DNA of 64,000 nt from Amblyornis subalaris (Eukaryota; Chordata; Aves; Passeriformes; Ptilonorhynchidae): contig JACAXG010000131.1 of NCBI GenBank assembly GCA_018881555.1, positions 868,001-932,000 of the forward strand. The letters run 5' to 3'. The notes under the pieces are model-generated. The model saw only the letters and a program-made list of their open reading frames with translations, was not told the DNA's origin and ran no database searches. Position 1 is the first letter of the stretch. Every line of letters starts with the position of its first letter. Below are positions 12,439 to 24,100 of the stretch, piece by piece. Position numbers and translations under genes: made by a program.

Positions 12439-12439
12439 T

Positions 12440-15400
12440 TTTAAAGGTTGATTTGCACTAGTTGAAACANTTGATGTCACAAATTACAGAACTTCTATTT
12501 TTAGCAATTTTTGGATAATTTTGATCTTTACTTAGTCTAATTTTCTCAAAACAACACCCTTAATTTTTCTTGAATGTCACATTATGGCATTTCAGTCTTT
12601 TTTCAATATGTGTTGAGTGAGGAGATTAACTGAAACCAATGTTTTCCCATTGTGNTTTGGTTACTAGGCATTGTGTTTTTCCTATGAAAAATGATTTAAA
12701 AATTTCCAACCAACTCTAGTATTTANGAAAAATGATTCACAGCAATGGCCTGTGAATTCTTAAAGCAAAGAGAGCATCAACAGCAGTTAAACACTGCAGA
12801 TAAGTGGTGGATGATGAAATGAAGTTAAAGTGTCCAGTACTCTTTTTATTAAATTTATTCATNGAAAGCTTTGTGAAAAAGGAGGATATTGGAAAAGATG
12901 ATCACTAGCTTTTCANTAGATTGTAGTAAGATGAGAACATCATCCATGGAGACATGGCTGGATCCAGTCTTTGGGATACTGCTTGTCTCCTGTCCTCTGG
13001 AAATATCATGTGGAGGATGATGAGGAAAGAGCCCTGTTAACCAAACTAAGAAGGGGAGGAAGGTTTCCCACCCTGCTGAAATGGCTTAGGAGGAGTGTTA
13101 ACCCCAGAAGAGTAACAGATCTTGGCTCTGAACCCCAGCTTCCATAAACTGCAAGGATGAATATTCTCTTTTGAGCTTGGATTCAGACAGTTTCAAGAGC
13201 AATTATCCATCCATGCTCTGGAACTTAGTTATGAACTGGTCTTCAAACTNTCCTTGCATTTTGGTCTGAGTTTTTTATTTATTTGGATTTCAAAGTCCAT
13301 TTCTGCTGTTGCTGTCTTGCCTTTACCTCACACTGCAAGCATCCAAGAAGCCTGAAGGTGCTGGGAAAAGGGGGTTCATCCAATAACTTCTTTATTTAAG
13401 NCAGGAAGCGTGCAAGTGGATGATCTATTAATACAACATTTATTAATACCCTTCTCACACACAGGAACCAAAAATCACAAGGCTTGCTTTGAAGCTGGGA
13501 TTCTCTCCCATGAATAGAAATGAGTTTCCAGCAAAGTGCAGGTGCCTGCCATATGAGCAGAACAAGTCCTGGGACCACGAGGAGCAATTTGATGACTGCT
13601 GTGTGCTCTGTGCCCAGAGCAGATTCATGTCAAGGTGACACTTCCCTGGCTCGGGTCTCCCCTTGTCTCTTACCAAAGAGCTGTAGTATTTCACTCCTCT
13701 CTTACTGTTTAGTGCCTGATAGATGTTGTTCCTAAACACTTTTGCAGGTGATTACTGTGGGGAATTAGTAAGCTTCTTATTCACACCTTTCTGTCCAGCC
13801 CCTCTTGACTTGTGTAATTCATTAAGCCAGAGGAAACAAGGGATCTCACAAAGCCCTGGCCAGGCCCAGAGGGGCTTTTCAATGGTTTAATTTAATGGTG
13901 GTTGTGGGAAATGCCTGTGTAGCTGTTAAGCATTTTGAGTCCCCTCCCATTCTTTCCCCTGTTAATAGGCAGTTGTGCCACTGAGACGTTCCCCAAGAGG
14001 ACCCTTAACATGAAGTATGAGCGNTGTTGCCTGTTGACACACTGGCTAACAAGGATGAGACATCAGACTTAAAATCCCGGGGGTGCCTAAATTTTTGTGG
14101 TTTTCAAGTACTATAAATTTTGCTTTCTAGCACAGGTGAGGTTTGAACCCCTACCTGCAAACACTTCGTGTCCCACGTGTCCCTTTTCGGTAGTGGGGCC
14201 ACTGGTAAAGGAAAATACAGATGTGAAAGAGGCCCTGAAGCCTTCAGATCTGCCAAGCTCCAACTGGTTTCCCAACACCTTCCCAANGGGGATATGTGGA
14301 GTCAAAATATGAATGAAGGAGCAAAGCTTTCTGGCTAAATGACACGGGTCCAGTGACGCTGCTCCAAGGCATGACATCAAATTCTTGGGCAATGTTCACA
14401 CTTTGCACATTGCAAAGGAGCATTCCCAGGTGCTTTAATTTGCTTTTGGTCCTCAGATTGGTCTCTTGCACACTTTTGGCCTCGACTCATCAGGGTCCAT
14501 CCAAAAAGTTTCCAGGCACTGTTCGGCAGCTGGGACAGCCAAAGACCATTCCCAGTTGGCAGCTTGGATACAGCTGCTCTGTTTTGGAAAGTGGGAGAGT
14601 TTAATGAATGGATGCAGGCATTTCTGTGCCAGTTGGCATTGAGGCCAGAAAATGGTCCAGGCTGCATTTAATTTTCTGAAAGAGACACAGCCTCAGGTCT
14701 CCTTATCTTTGCCATTAACTTCCTGGGCAGTGAGGGCTTGGCTGTTTACCNATAAAAACGACTTTGTGAAAATGGAGCGTGCATGAAAGAATGGTTTCAA
14801 AGACTATTTATTATGAATATGGTTCTTTTTAACCTAACAAGTCATTCACAAACTGATCTTGGCTTCCTTGGACTGAGTTACTGTTCAGAGACATTCACTG
14901 ATCATTTACAGCAAGAAACATTCAGCCTCCGGTTTGTTTTCTTTGCTTCCTTTTTGCAGTGGGGACCAGCCAGCTGAGAGATCTGCTTTTGTTTTTCCTC
15001 TCCTTGATTTGATGATTGAAGCTTTTCAAACAGAGCTACAACACACGGCAAGCATCCACGATGAATTTCTAGATAAATAAACACTTGGGCTGAGGTTATT
15101 TTGAAGAACGGCAGCATCGGTGCCTCCAAACGGCAAATAATAGAGTGAACTGAGCCCAGCTATTTTTTTTCTGGAGTTGGAGAACTGCTCTCCCTCCTGT
15201 TAACCTGTGCCTCTCTGTTTCATGGCTTTTNTTAGTGCTTCTGGAGAACTGGGAAAGACACAGTTATGGCTCGCTAAGGGTCAGTCCAGGTCCACANTGG
15301 GAAAAAGGAGATTCTTCCCATTGCCACCTTGTCCAGAAGTGGGGGGAGGGTCACTCCAGGTCTGGCTGCTCATGGTGGTGTGGGCTCGGGGGAGGTCAGC

Positions 15401-16245
15401 CCCTTGCAGGAGTGTCCACGCCAGGAGACTGNTCAGCCTTTCCCAGCTGGGGATGGCTCGGGAGACGTGCCGGAGGCAGGCTTGTGTTGCCTAAGCATAG
15501 CTCTTGGCTCCATTGCTTGCTCATCTGTGGCTTTGCCTTCGCTCACTTGTTTCCTTAGATGAGTTCCTCTGCCTGCTTATTTGTGTTAGGAAAATTATCG
15601 TTCTTGTATTTCGGTCTGTGTCGCTTCCTCTGGGCCTGTTTTGTTATTGCACAGAGGGATGTCTCTAATGAAGTGGACGGAAGGAGGAGGACTCGGGGCT
15701 TATTTTTATCCTATACATAGGAAGTTGGCCAGAACAGGGGAAAACAGAGCAGAAAGCCCTCAGAGCATTCCTACCCCTCGGGGCTGGAGACAGCAATCTC
15801 CACAGACCTTGCTCAAATGTTCCGCCGCTGCCCGGGGACACTGCCGAGGGGAACTTTCTCCACAGTTTTGCTTGTTTGTTTTTGAAAGGAAAAGTGTGTG
15901 TTGCTTCCTGCCACGGGGCTGGGGCTTGCTGCCCTGCCATTGCTGCCATCCAAGCTTCTTTTATTAATGGATTAAACCTCAGACCACCAGACTGACTGAA
16001 AAAAAAAGGGAATTTGTATATGTGTGTTGGTAGTGTGACAGCACCTGGGGCCCTGATGGGGCTGGCACTGACATCACCCTTTTGTAGAGATGTGAGAGCT
16101 GGTATGAGGAGCCTCAAACCCAAACCCAACAGACAGGATCAGGGCAGCAGCACAGGACAGAAATGCAGAAAAGCATCGTGGTTTTGCTGGTTCTGTGGAG
16201 AAGGGAAGGCAATGGATTAACCCAGACCTTGTGTTTTTTCAGTTT
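12440..16245. other. Unique non-coding sequence
   Basis: No repeat family or gene was identified in 3.8 kb. 12450-12740 is AT-rich with several 'attttt'-type words. 14100-14700 and 15200-15960 have higher GC and overlapping open frames of 70-150 codons on both strands, none recognisable. N calls are dense. Confidence 0.45.
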
Positions 16246-16247
16246 CA

Positions 16248-16546
16248 TAAGATAAGGGCTGATGGCTTTAAGTTGAAGAAGGGTGGTTTTAGNTTAAGTA
16301 TTAGGAAGAAATTCTTTACTGTGAGGGTGGTAAGGCACTAACACAGAGAAGCTGTTGTAGCCCCATCCCTGGAAGTGTTCAAGGCCAGGTTGGATGGGGC
16401 TTGGAGCAACCTGGTCTAGTGGAAGGTGTCCAGGCCCATGGNAGGGGGTTGGAATTTAAGGTCCCTTTCAATCCAAACCATTCTGTGATTCTATCATTCT
16501 ATGCCTCTATGATTTCNTGATTCTATGATTCTGTGATTCTATGATT
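16248..16546 (+). mobile_element. CR1 LINE 3' end with expanded octamer tail
   Basis: The sequence carries the plus-sense avian CR1 3' region: 'aggaagaaattctttactgt', 'ccatccctggaagtgttcaa', 'ggccaggttggatggggctt', 'agcaacctggtctagtggaa', 'aaggtccctttcaatcc' and 'aaaccattctgtgattcta'. From about 16482 to 16546 the 3' end is a run of imperfect 'attctatg/attctgtg' units, longer than the two or three units usual for CR1. The copy is 5'-truncated to about 300 bases, and N calls fall inside it. Confidence 0.95.
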
Positions 16547-16549
16547 AGT

Positions 16550-18883
16550 GTCTNGTTACATCATGCTGTTATCCTAGAAATTTTGGGGAAAACGAGGCCC
16601 ACGTTTTAAGGCTAGATGTTTGCCTTGCATTCACATTTTCTTTGTCCCATTTAATCCCCTTTCCAGAAGATTGCAGGCAGTCTCTTTGCTTTTTTTTTTT
16701 TTCCCAGTGGTGGTGTCCAAGGAGAGGAGCAGCAGAGCAGGCAGTTGGAACTCTCCCACGCAGCTTCCCTGGCNCAGACCAGCATCACCACGGAGCATCT
16801 CCCTCCTCTGCTGCTGCTCCTGTCACACAGCTGGGCTTCAAAAGAGGATGCTCCTCTCCCACGTGCTTCAAAGAGAAACCAGGAGCCGCAGAACAATTAC
16901 TCCCACTCACAGGACGAGGGGAAATCCTCTTCTAACAGGGGATCATCCTGTTACAGCGAGGATGTCTGGTGATTTACGACATGCTGCTTTAAACTCTGCT
17001 TCCCCTCCGAAGACACACAGGAGACAGCAAAGCTGGAGGGAGATAGGAGAGAGAGCTGACATTGGCAATGCTTGAAATANAGTGTGAGAGCTGGGAAAAC
17101 CCTTTCTTGCTGTCCTTATTAGCATGACTTAATTAATAGTTGTAATCTTATCAAGCAGAGGTTGCCATGCAGGAGGGATGTGCANGCTGGAAATCAAAGC
17201 TTTAATAAATAGATATTTTAAGACCAAAAAGCACTGCTGCAATTTTGTCTAGCTTCCTGTGTAATTGATGCCAGAAACAGACCTTTTCAACTAAGAAAAA
17301 AAGNGGATTTAACAGGAAGGTCTTAGTATTGTGATATTTTTGGGGTAATAATTCTAACAAGAAAAATTTTTGCAAAATCCAACTTATCTGCACTTGATTG
17401 NCTTCCATTTTCATTTCTGCTCTAAGTGCTCTGTAAATCCCAAAGACTGCATGCTCTTCAGGGCTTATACATTCATTTTCATAATCTTTTTTTCTGGTAT
17501 TGACTTCAAGTTTAAAAAGAATATTCTCAATNTGGGGCAAAGAAAATTTTCCTTTTTTGACACGGAAAAACTCTTGCAATTTACAATAAATACTGGAAAT
17601 ATTAATATCTCTGTTATTGTCTCTGACATTTTTATAGATATCCCATCTTGTTTAATTTGTGTTAGCCTTGNTCTGGGCCTTAAATGTGGTGGCACCTCAT
17701 AGTCTCAGGAATATTTTGGCATCTTGGTGTCTGTTGTGGCAGTAAGAGAGGTTCTCCTCACAGGAATCAAGAACANACAGAAGGTCCTCTGTCATCTATG
17801 GAAGTTGAATGGCAGGTCAGCTTATGTCAGGAGGTAGAAATAGGAAAANGATGACCCATTTATACTGGGTTTGAAGTGGAGAAGAGAAATCCCACCTGAG
17901 GACCCACACAGAAGCAAAAGACAGAGAAGATACAGATCGTGGTGTGGGCAGTGCCTTGTGGGGCAGCCCAGGGGGNAGTCAGAAGCAGGACAAATTATCC
18001 AAATTTCTATCATACGTGGAGCAACTCATCCAAATATAAGGCCATGTCTGCATTGGATTACTCCATGCTCATTCATATTCTAGGTATTTCTAAGAAAGCA
18101 TCACAGCCTGTGAGAGCTCAACCTCATCCAAAATAGCATTTGAATATAGAGAAGGTNATGATTTTAATCCAGACTGAGTCCATTAGTCTCAAAGGATTTT
18201 ACTCCAGCACCACTGAGATTTGAATTTGCACCAGAATGTTCAGCACAGGCCATTAACAGGACAGATTTCTCAGTGCTAGAGNGGGAGAGAGTAACTGTGA
18301 TTTATAAAGCCACATCCTTACTGGTGGCTATAAATTTGGGTAAACCTCCTCCCCCAGTGATCTGGATTCTCACATGCTGTCTCATCAGGCTCTTTCCCTC
18401 TCACTTGTGAAATATATTACAGTAGCCAAATTACCAGGGGATGAATGACCTCAATAAATTCAGTCATTGTGCTGTAAGAGAAGATACCATGCTGTGGAGA
18501 ACAGAGTGGGAATGTATTTTTTCTCTCCAGACTTGCAATTGTTTCCATTGTGTGTCAATCTTATTGGCAGGTGACTATTTTTTTCTCCCTTGGTTGGCCC
18601 CGGTTTGAATTTTTGTATTCTGCTTCACACTGCAAATGCCTTTTCCAATCACTGCATTTTAGCTCATATCAACGAGGTCTGTATGGGGGAAGAGAATAAA
18701 TCAGGACAGGTCCTCAGCTGGTTTATATCTGCCTTGCTCAACACATTCCAAGAACCTCTCTTCTGCTCTGCCCAGCTCAGTGCTGTGAACACTGGACAGG
18801 ATCCTACTTTATTTTTTTGTAGACAGACTTGCTAAGCTGTTTGTGCATTAGAGGAATGGCTGAATTAATTCTTTTTTTTTTTC
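16550..18883. other. Unique non-coding sequence
   Basis: No repeat family was recognised. A T-run lies at 16690-16703. Frames at 16620-17075 and 17202-17579 are open but unrecognisable. Many isolated N calls fall between 16.7 and 18.3 kb. Confidence 0.45.
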
Positions 18884-18884
18884 A

Positions 18885-19001
18885 AGAGAATCATAAAACC
18901 ATAGAACNGTTCAAGTTTGAAGGGACCTTAAAGATCATCTAGTTTCAACCCCCNTGCCATGGGCAGGGACATCTTTCACTAGAGGTGCCCCTCCAATCTG
19001 A
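18885..19001 (-). mobile_element. CR1 LINE 3' end, antisense
   Basis: The plus strand reads 'agaatcataaaaccatagaa', then 'gaagggaccttaaagatcat', 'ctagtttcaaccccc', 'tgccatgggcagggacat' and 'ctttcactaga'. This is the reverse complement of a CR1 3' end. It is about 115 bases long with its 3' tail at the left, next to a T-run at 18871-18882. Confidence 0.92.
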
Positions 19002-19562
19002 CAATCTGACAAAATTTTATACAGATTCAAAATCAGTCCATCTTCACTTAAAACTCAGCAAATGCTTTTCCTTTTCCTAGTAACTCGACTCAGTGCTCTA
19101 AGCAAGGAGCCTGGGGCAATGGCATCTGAGAGGCTCCCAACAGCAACAAGAGAAGGTCAAATCTCACCTTAACCTCCCTGGGGAAAGCCTCAGAATGTCA
19201 GTAGAGGCAGAAAACAGNCGAGAAAACCCCTACCCAAGTCCCCAGGCATTGTGGGTTTTTTTACAAAACCTTCTCAATATTAATGTAGCTTCTCTTGCCA
19301 CTGTGAGCAAACAGAAAGGACTAAAGGTTTATTTCAGCATCCATCCAGAGAGCTCCAGCCTCTCTGGGGAAACAGATGCACAAACCCCGTGCTGGCTGAG
19401 AACAGAGGAGGTGGAATTTCCGTGAAAGAGACAATTTAAAACAAACCAACAAACTGATNATGAAAATGAAATTAATTAATTTTATAACCAGCTCCTAGAC
19501 AACCAAAATAAGAAAAAAAAATTAGCAAGAAAACCAAACCATCAACCATGGGTAGCACCTGT
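19002..19562. other. Unique spacer between CR1 fragments
   Basis: No repeat or gene was seen in this spacer. Its right half (19430-19560) is A-rich, including 'aaaataagaaaaaaaaatta' near 19505. Confidence 0.45.
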
Positions 19563-19563
19563 A

Positions 19564-19640
19564 AGAATCATAGGATTATAGAATCACAGAATGGTTTGTG
19601 TAGGAAGGGACCTTAAAGNTCTTCCAATTCCAATCATCGC
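19564..19640 (-). mobile_element. Short CR1 LINE 3' end, antisense
   Basis: The stretch 'agaatcataggattatagaa' followed by 'tcacagaatggtttgtgtag' and 'gaagggaccttaaag' is the terminal 75 or so bases of a CR1 element in reverse complement. It is one of the shortest copies in the window and faces away from the plus-sense CR1 piece 230 bases to the right. Confidence 0.88.
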
Positions 19641-19867
19641 CACTCTGGTTTAACACCAGATGAATCACTGCCATGTCTGGAACTGCCTCTTGCCTCGTCC
19701 AGTCATAACCAAGTAAAACATGAACATCTGGCCTGAGCTACTTGTGGAATCTGCTCCTGAAGCATCTGCAGGAAGACTGANGCTTGTTGTTGGGGGATGA
19801 TCTCACACCATGACACCTCAAGTGGTCCAAATGCCAAAATGACACAATGAAGAACCACAACTACAAG

Positions 19868-19969
19868 ACCTGGAAACGTTGAAGATCAAGTTGGGCAGAG
19901 CTCTGAGCAACCTGGTCTAGGTGAAGATGTCCCTGCTCATTGCAGGGGCGTTGGAATAGAGGAACTTGA
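19868..19969 (+). mobile_element. Short CR1 LINE 3' fragment, plus sense
   Basis: The words 'agatcaagttgggcagagct', 'gagcaacctggtctaggtga', 'agatgtccctgctcattgca' and 'ggggcgttggaatagaggaa' are the plus-sense CR1 3' region. The canonical 'attctatg' tail is missing, because the copy ends in 'gaacttgaagtcttc'. With the antisense piece at 19564 it forms an outward-facing pair. Confidence 0.88.
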
Positions 19970-20590
19970 AGTCTTCATTTTATGCACGTACTTTTGTGTG
20001 AGAGCAAAGTTCATGAAAAGGCTCCTCCCTTAAAACTCTGAGCAGAATAATTTCTCCATGACCCAGCACCCACAGTCAACAGTGTTGCAGCACTGCAAAG
20101 TTTGTTCCCTTTCACTCATCATTAAGATCACAGATGAAGGGATATAAAGTAAAAGTCAATGGCACAGCAGCCCCCAAAAGTTATTTCCTCTAAGATGAAG
20201 AATAAATACGTACAGGAAAGTGCAAAACTCCCAGCAGGTACTGGAGCTTCACCTCATTCCAGTTTGTGCTGGAGCTGTCTCTGAGCACGGCCATGGTGAT
20301 GACTGCAAAAGCATTCATTGCCCTCAGTTCTCAGAGGCAGAAACCCACTGAGAGGTCTGCACACTGGAGCAAGCCTGCCCTGCAACTGCAGTTGCCCATG
20401 GTTACTCTACTTCTGGGTAGATTTTTGGTTATTCTTGCACAATTTTAATTTCCCATCTGGTATTCCTGGTATTGTCAGTGTTAGTTTTTTTCTCTCTCAT
20501 CAGACATAAGGCAAGATGCTCTTGGCAACACCTGTGCCAGCTTCCAGCTTGATTCGTTCTCCCTCTGACCTGAATCACGATCACAAAGGA
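19970..20590. other. Unique sequence between CR1 copies
   Basis: No repeat or gene was identified in this stretch. Several short frames open on the plus strand around 20266-20509 are unrecognisable. Confidence 0.45.
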
Positions 20591-20593
20591 AAG

Positions 20594-21186
20594 GGCCATT
20601 GGTGTCCTGGGGTGCATTAGGAAGAGCAGTACCACTGGGTCGAGGGAGGTGATCCTGCACCTCTGTTCAGTACTGCTGAGGCATATCTGGAGTGCTGTGT
20701 CCAGTTCTGGGCTCTTTGGGACAAGAGAGACATGGAGCTCCTGGAGCAGGTCCAGCAGAGGGTGACAAAGATGATGAAGGGACTGGAACATCTCTGTGAT
20801 GAGGAAAGGCTGAGGAAACTGGGCCTTTCAGCCTCTAAAGGAGACAACTGAGAGGGGACCTCATCCCTGTCTGTCAGTGTCTGCAGGGAGGGCTCAGAGC
20901 ATGGACCAGGCTCTGCTCCATGGGGCCCAGCAATGGCACAAGAGGAATGGGCAGGAGCTGACGCACAGGAGGTTCCACCTGAACACGAGGAAGAACTTCC
21001 CTGTCAGTGACCGAGTACCGGAACAGAATGTTCAGGGAGGGAGTAGAGTCTCCCTCACTGGGGTTATTCCAGACCCATCTGGACACAGTCCTGTGCCTTG
21101 TGCTCTGGGATGACCCTGCTTGAGCAGAGGGGTGGGACCAGATGATTCACCTTAGTCCCTTCCAATATGACCCGTTCTGTGATGAT
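20594..21186 (+). mobile_element. CR1 LINE, 3' part of ORF2 plus 3' UTR
   Basis: About 590 bases of plus-sense CR1. It includes the end of the reverse transcriptase reading frame region ('gtccagttctgggctctttg', 'gacatggagctcctggagca', 'gtccagcagagggtgacaaa', 'gaggaaaggctgagg') and the 3' region ('aggaagaacttccctgtcag', 'gatgaccctgcttgagcag', 'gtcccttccaatatgaccc'). The ending 'gttctgtgatgattt' is a weak CR1 tail. The frame is broken by indels and stops, so no protein is made. Open frames on the opposite strand here are meaningless shadows. Confidence 0.93.
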
Positions 21187-21189
21187 TTA

Positions 21190-24100
21190 AATAATACTCT
21201 GTTTGAGAAGGCAAAGGGCAAGTTGGGAATACAGGCACTTGTGTTCTGCTGTGCTGCTGTGACAAAGGAAAGAAAAGGTCCCTGATGTGGGATTCCCTTA
21301 AGAGTTGTTTCACCTTGAATTTTCACAGTTAAAAGAGAGCAGTGTTTTCACTTTGCCTTCTCTTTTATGGCATCTGAAGGTTGAGAGAAAATTCTGAGAA
21401 AATTCTAAGAAAGCTCAAGCATTTCTTAAAAGCCAAATCTTTTCATAATGCCCTTAAAATCTCAGTGACTGCAGACTTTGCAGGAAAGGGTAATATCTTC
21501 TATTCACTGATTTTAGCTGATAAAGTTGTGGGGAGGGAGAAAAAGTGCTTTGGGGCGCATGAGTCCTTCTTCAAATCTTTGTAGATTATGAAATGTCATT
21601 GTTCCCTGATTTACCTCACGAAACATAAACTTTACTGAACATGGTACATTAACGACAAGGTGTGCAAATGTGCCTTTTCAACTCTGAAACAGAGTTGCTT
21701 CTGTTCCAGACAGAGCTACCTCTTTGGACCTAAGATGACAAATAATTCAAGTTTAAACATATGTAGTTGTTTGTAGGCCCCAAGACACTTCATGGCAAAT
21801 TCGTTCCAGCTCCTTTTCTCAATGTCCCCATACAAATAGGACCCAAATATCAATGCCAGGAACAAGAGAGGAGACAGTTATGTACAGTCTGAGGATGAAG
21901 CCACAGTGACTTTTATATATACATAGACACATGTATATATATAAAAATAAAAATTAGGAACCCTGAAACTTAAATCCATATGCAGGCAAGCCTGCAAACA
22001 GACAGAAAGCTGAAGGCNTTTTGGAAGAAAAAGATATTGCTGCCTGCCAGCGTGAATGCAAACTGCATATAGGGTTAGTATCTGATGCTTTGGGGGTTTG
22101 AGATTTTCAACTGGTTAGTTTTCATCTAAATAGAAGTCAGGTGTTTTTCAAAAGGCTTTTCTTTTTTTTCTTTTAATGCATCAAAGTATTTTTCCAACAG
22201 AAAAGGACTGGCTTTTCAACCGGAATGGAAATTTTTAATTCAATCTGAAATTTTGTTTATTTTAGGGGGAAAAAGAAGTAAAAACCAACCATGGAAACAT
22301 TCTTACTAAAAATGCTGGCTTTAGATCAAAAGCCCTGTTGAGATTTTTTCAAATGAAATATTTCCCTTTAACACTTTAGTTTTTAAAAGAACCTGTTTAT
22401 TTTTCTGAGAGTTTTAAATTGAGAAGGAAGGAAAGACTAAAAGGCAATAAATAGAAACAATTTAGAAAACCTTTGTGGGGAAAACTTAAAAAAAAAATAA
22501 GCATATGTTAAGATGATGATATCTTCAATTAAAAATAATTGTCATATTTTGATCAACTGGTAGAACATCTGGCCACATCTGACAGGGCCAGCAGTGCTGT
22601 GTAGGTGGCTCCAGGGGCTGCACCACACTGGGGAACCTTTGCACTGTCAATAAAACCAGCCACGGGTTGTTCTCTTCCTACCTTCCCATATGTTGGGCTC
22701 ATTAATGGAACATCAAATCCACAAATGTGGACATAAAGTCAGCCTATACATGCCTGACTTCTGATATGAGCATCCAACCACTGCTTGGGGTCTGTGTTTG
22801 AAAAGCAGGGCCATGTCCTGAGCACTGTAAATCCATTCTTTCTTGACAGAAAACAAATCTCAGTGGGATTCTTTCTTTTTTTTTTTCTCTTTTCCACAAA
22901 AGNGTCTTGTGTTCTGCACTGGGAGCCCGAGTTGCAACGGGGAGGGGGAAGCTGCAAATCCAGCTCAAGGCTTGAAAGATTTCCACTGTCATTGCTGGAG
23001 CTCCGCGGAGTCAGAGCCCCTCGGTGCCAAGAACAAACACATCATCACCACCGCGTAATGCAAACACAATGCTCGTGTAATCTGCTGCGGGACACTGGGA
23101 GTCTGCCTCCTGGGAGGGGAGGCAGGCAGGGAAAGCCCTGGAAATCTTTTTTGGTGACTGAAACCATGCTTTATTGCAAAGTGCGTGAAGGGCCGTCTCT
23201 CCTTTCCAGGCTGACTTCCCACCTGCGGCGCGTTGCTGATTTAATAAGGGCTGAAAGGGATTATCAAGTTGTGAAGTTGTTTGCATCCTACTGGGCTGTA
23301 ATGAATGCAGGGTTTTGTTCTGCTCNGCCTGAGTGAATGCTTCTTGGAGTGATCAGAGCTGGGGAAGGGCTGTAAGGGACCGGCGCTTTTGGTACGTGGT
23401 TAATGTTAGAACATTACACGATGAAATGGTGGGTGCATAAACTCCTTGCTGGTTTNGTAACTTCTTTCCCTTTCTCCTTTCCCAACACTTGCTTCGGGCT
23501 AAGTCCTCNTAATGTTTTTTTCAGTCTGCTTTGGTAACTCAGCACTCAGTGGAAGAGGAAAACTCAGTATCTTCAGCTCCTGTAATTAATGAGCAACAGG
23601 AAATTTCCCTTGCAGGTCTCTGCCTTCACCTTCCTCCTGTAACTCTGCCCAGGTTGCCTCACCCTGGGGAGTTTGTATCAGTTGCAGTTCTGTTCACAAA
23701 ACTAATGACAAGAAAGATGCTCATTCCCTGCCAATTCCCTGCAAGCCACTTGCACTCCCTGCTGAGAAGGACAAAGAGTGCCACAGGCGTGCTGAGGTAA
23801 AAGCCTCTTAATCCATCTCATTTTCAACCCAATAAAAGAGCAGAGCACCTCCACCCAATTAACAGACACCAAACCCTCCTGTTCCTTTGGAGGCAGAGCT
23901 GTCTAAGTGACAAGAATTTAAAACTCTCTTCTTTCATCTTTCAGGTGTTTTTATGAATCTGGCACCTGCATGAGGAGCAGGACTTGGTCCTCCACTACAC
24001 ATCTTCTCTCCCTCTGGAGAGGTCTGACCTGCCCTGTTAAAATCCTGTCCTCACAGTGTAGCTGGGTTTTGCTCCCTGTCTTTATCCCAGTAGACTGCAG

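Noticed and set aside
22785..23336. 183-codon plus-strand frame
   Set aside because: There is no recognisable domain, two codons include N, and a run of phenylalanines comes from a T-run. Overlapping frames on the other strand are equally open.
23523..23796. Open segment between 'tttttttcag' and 'gag|gtaaaa', exon-like
   Set aside because: The splice signals look fair and 90 codons are open, but the peptide is unrecognisable and the frame has an internal 'cag|gtctct' donor. I judged it weaker than 60016-60135 and likely chance.
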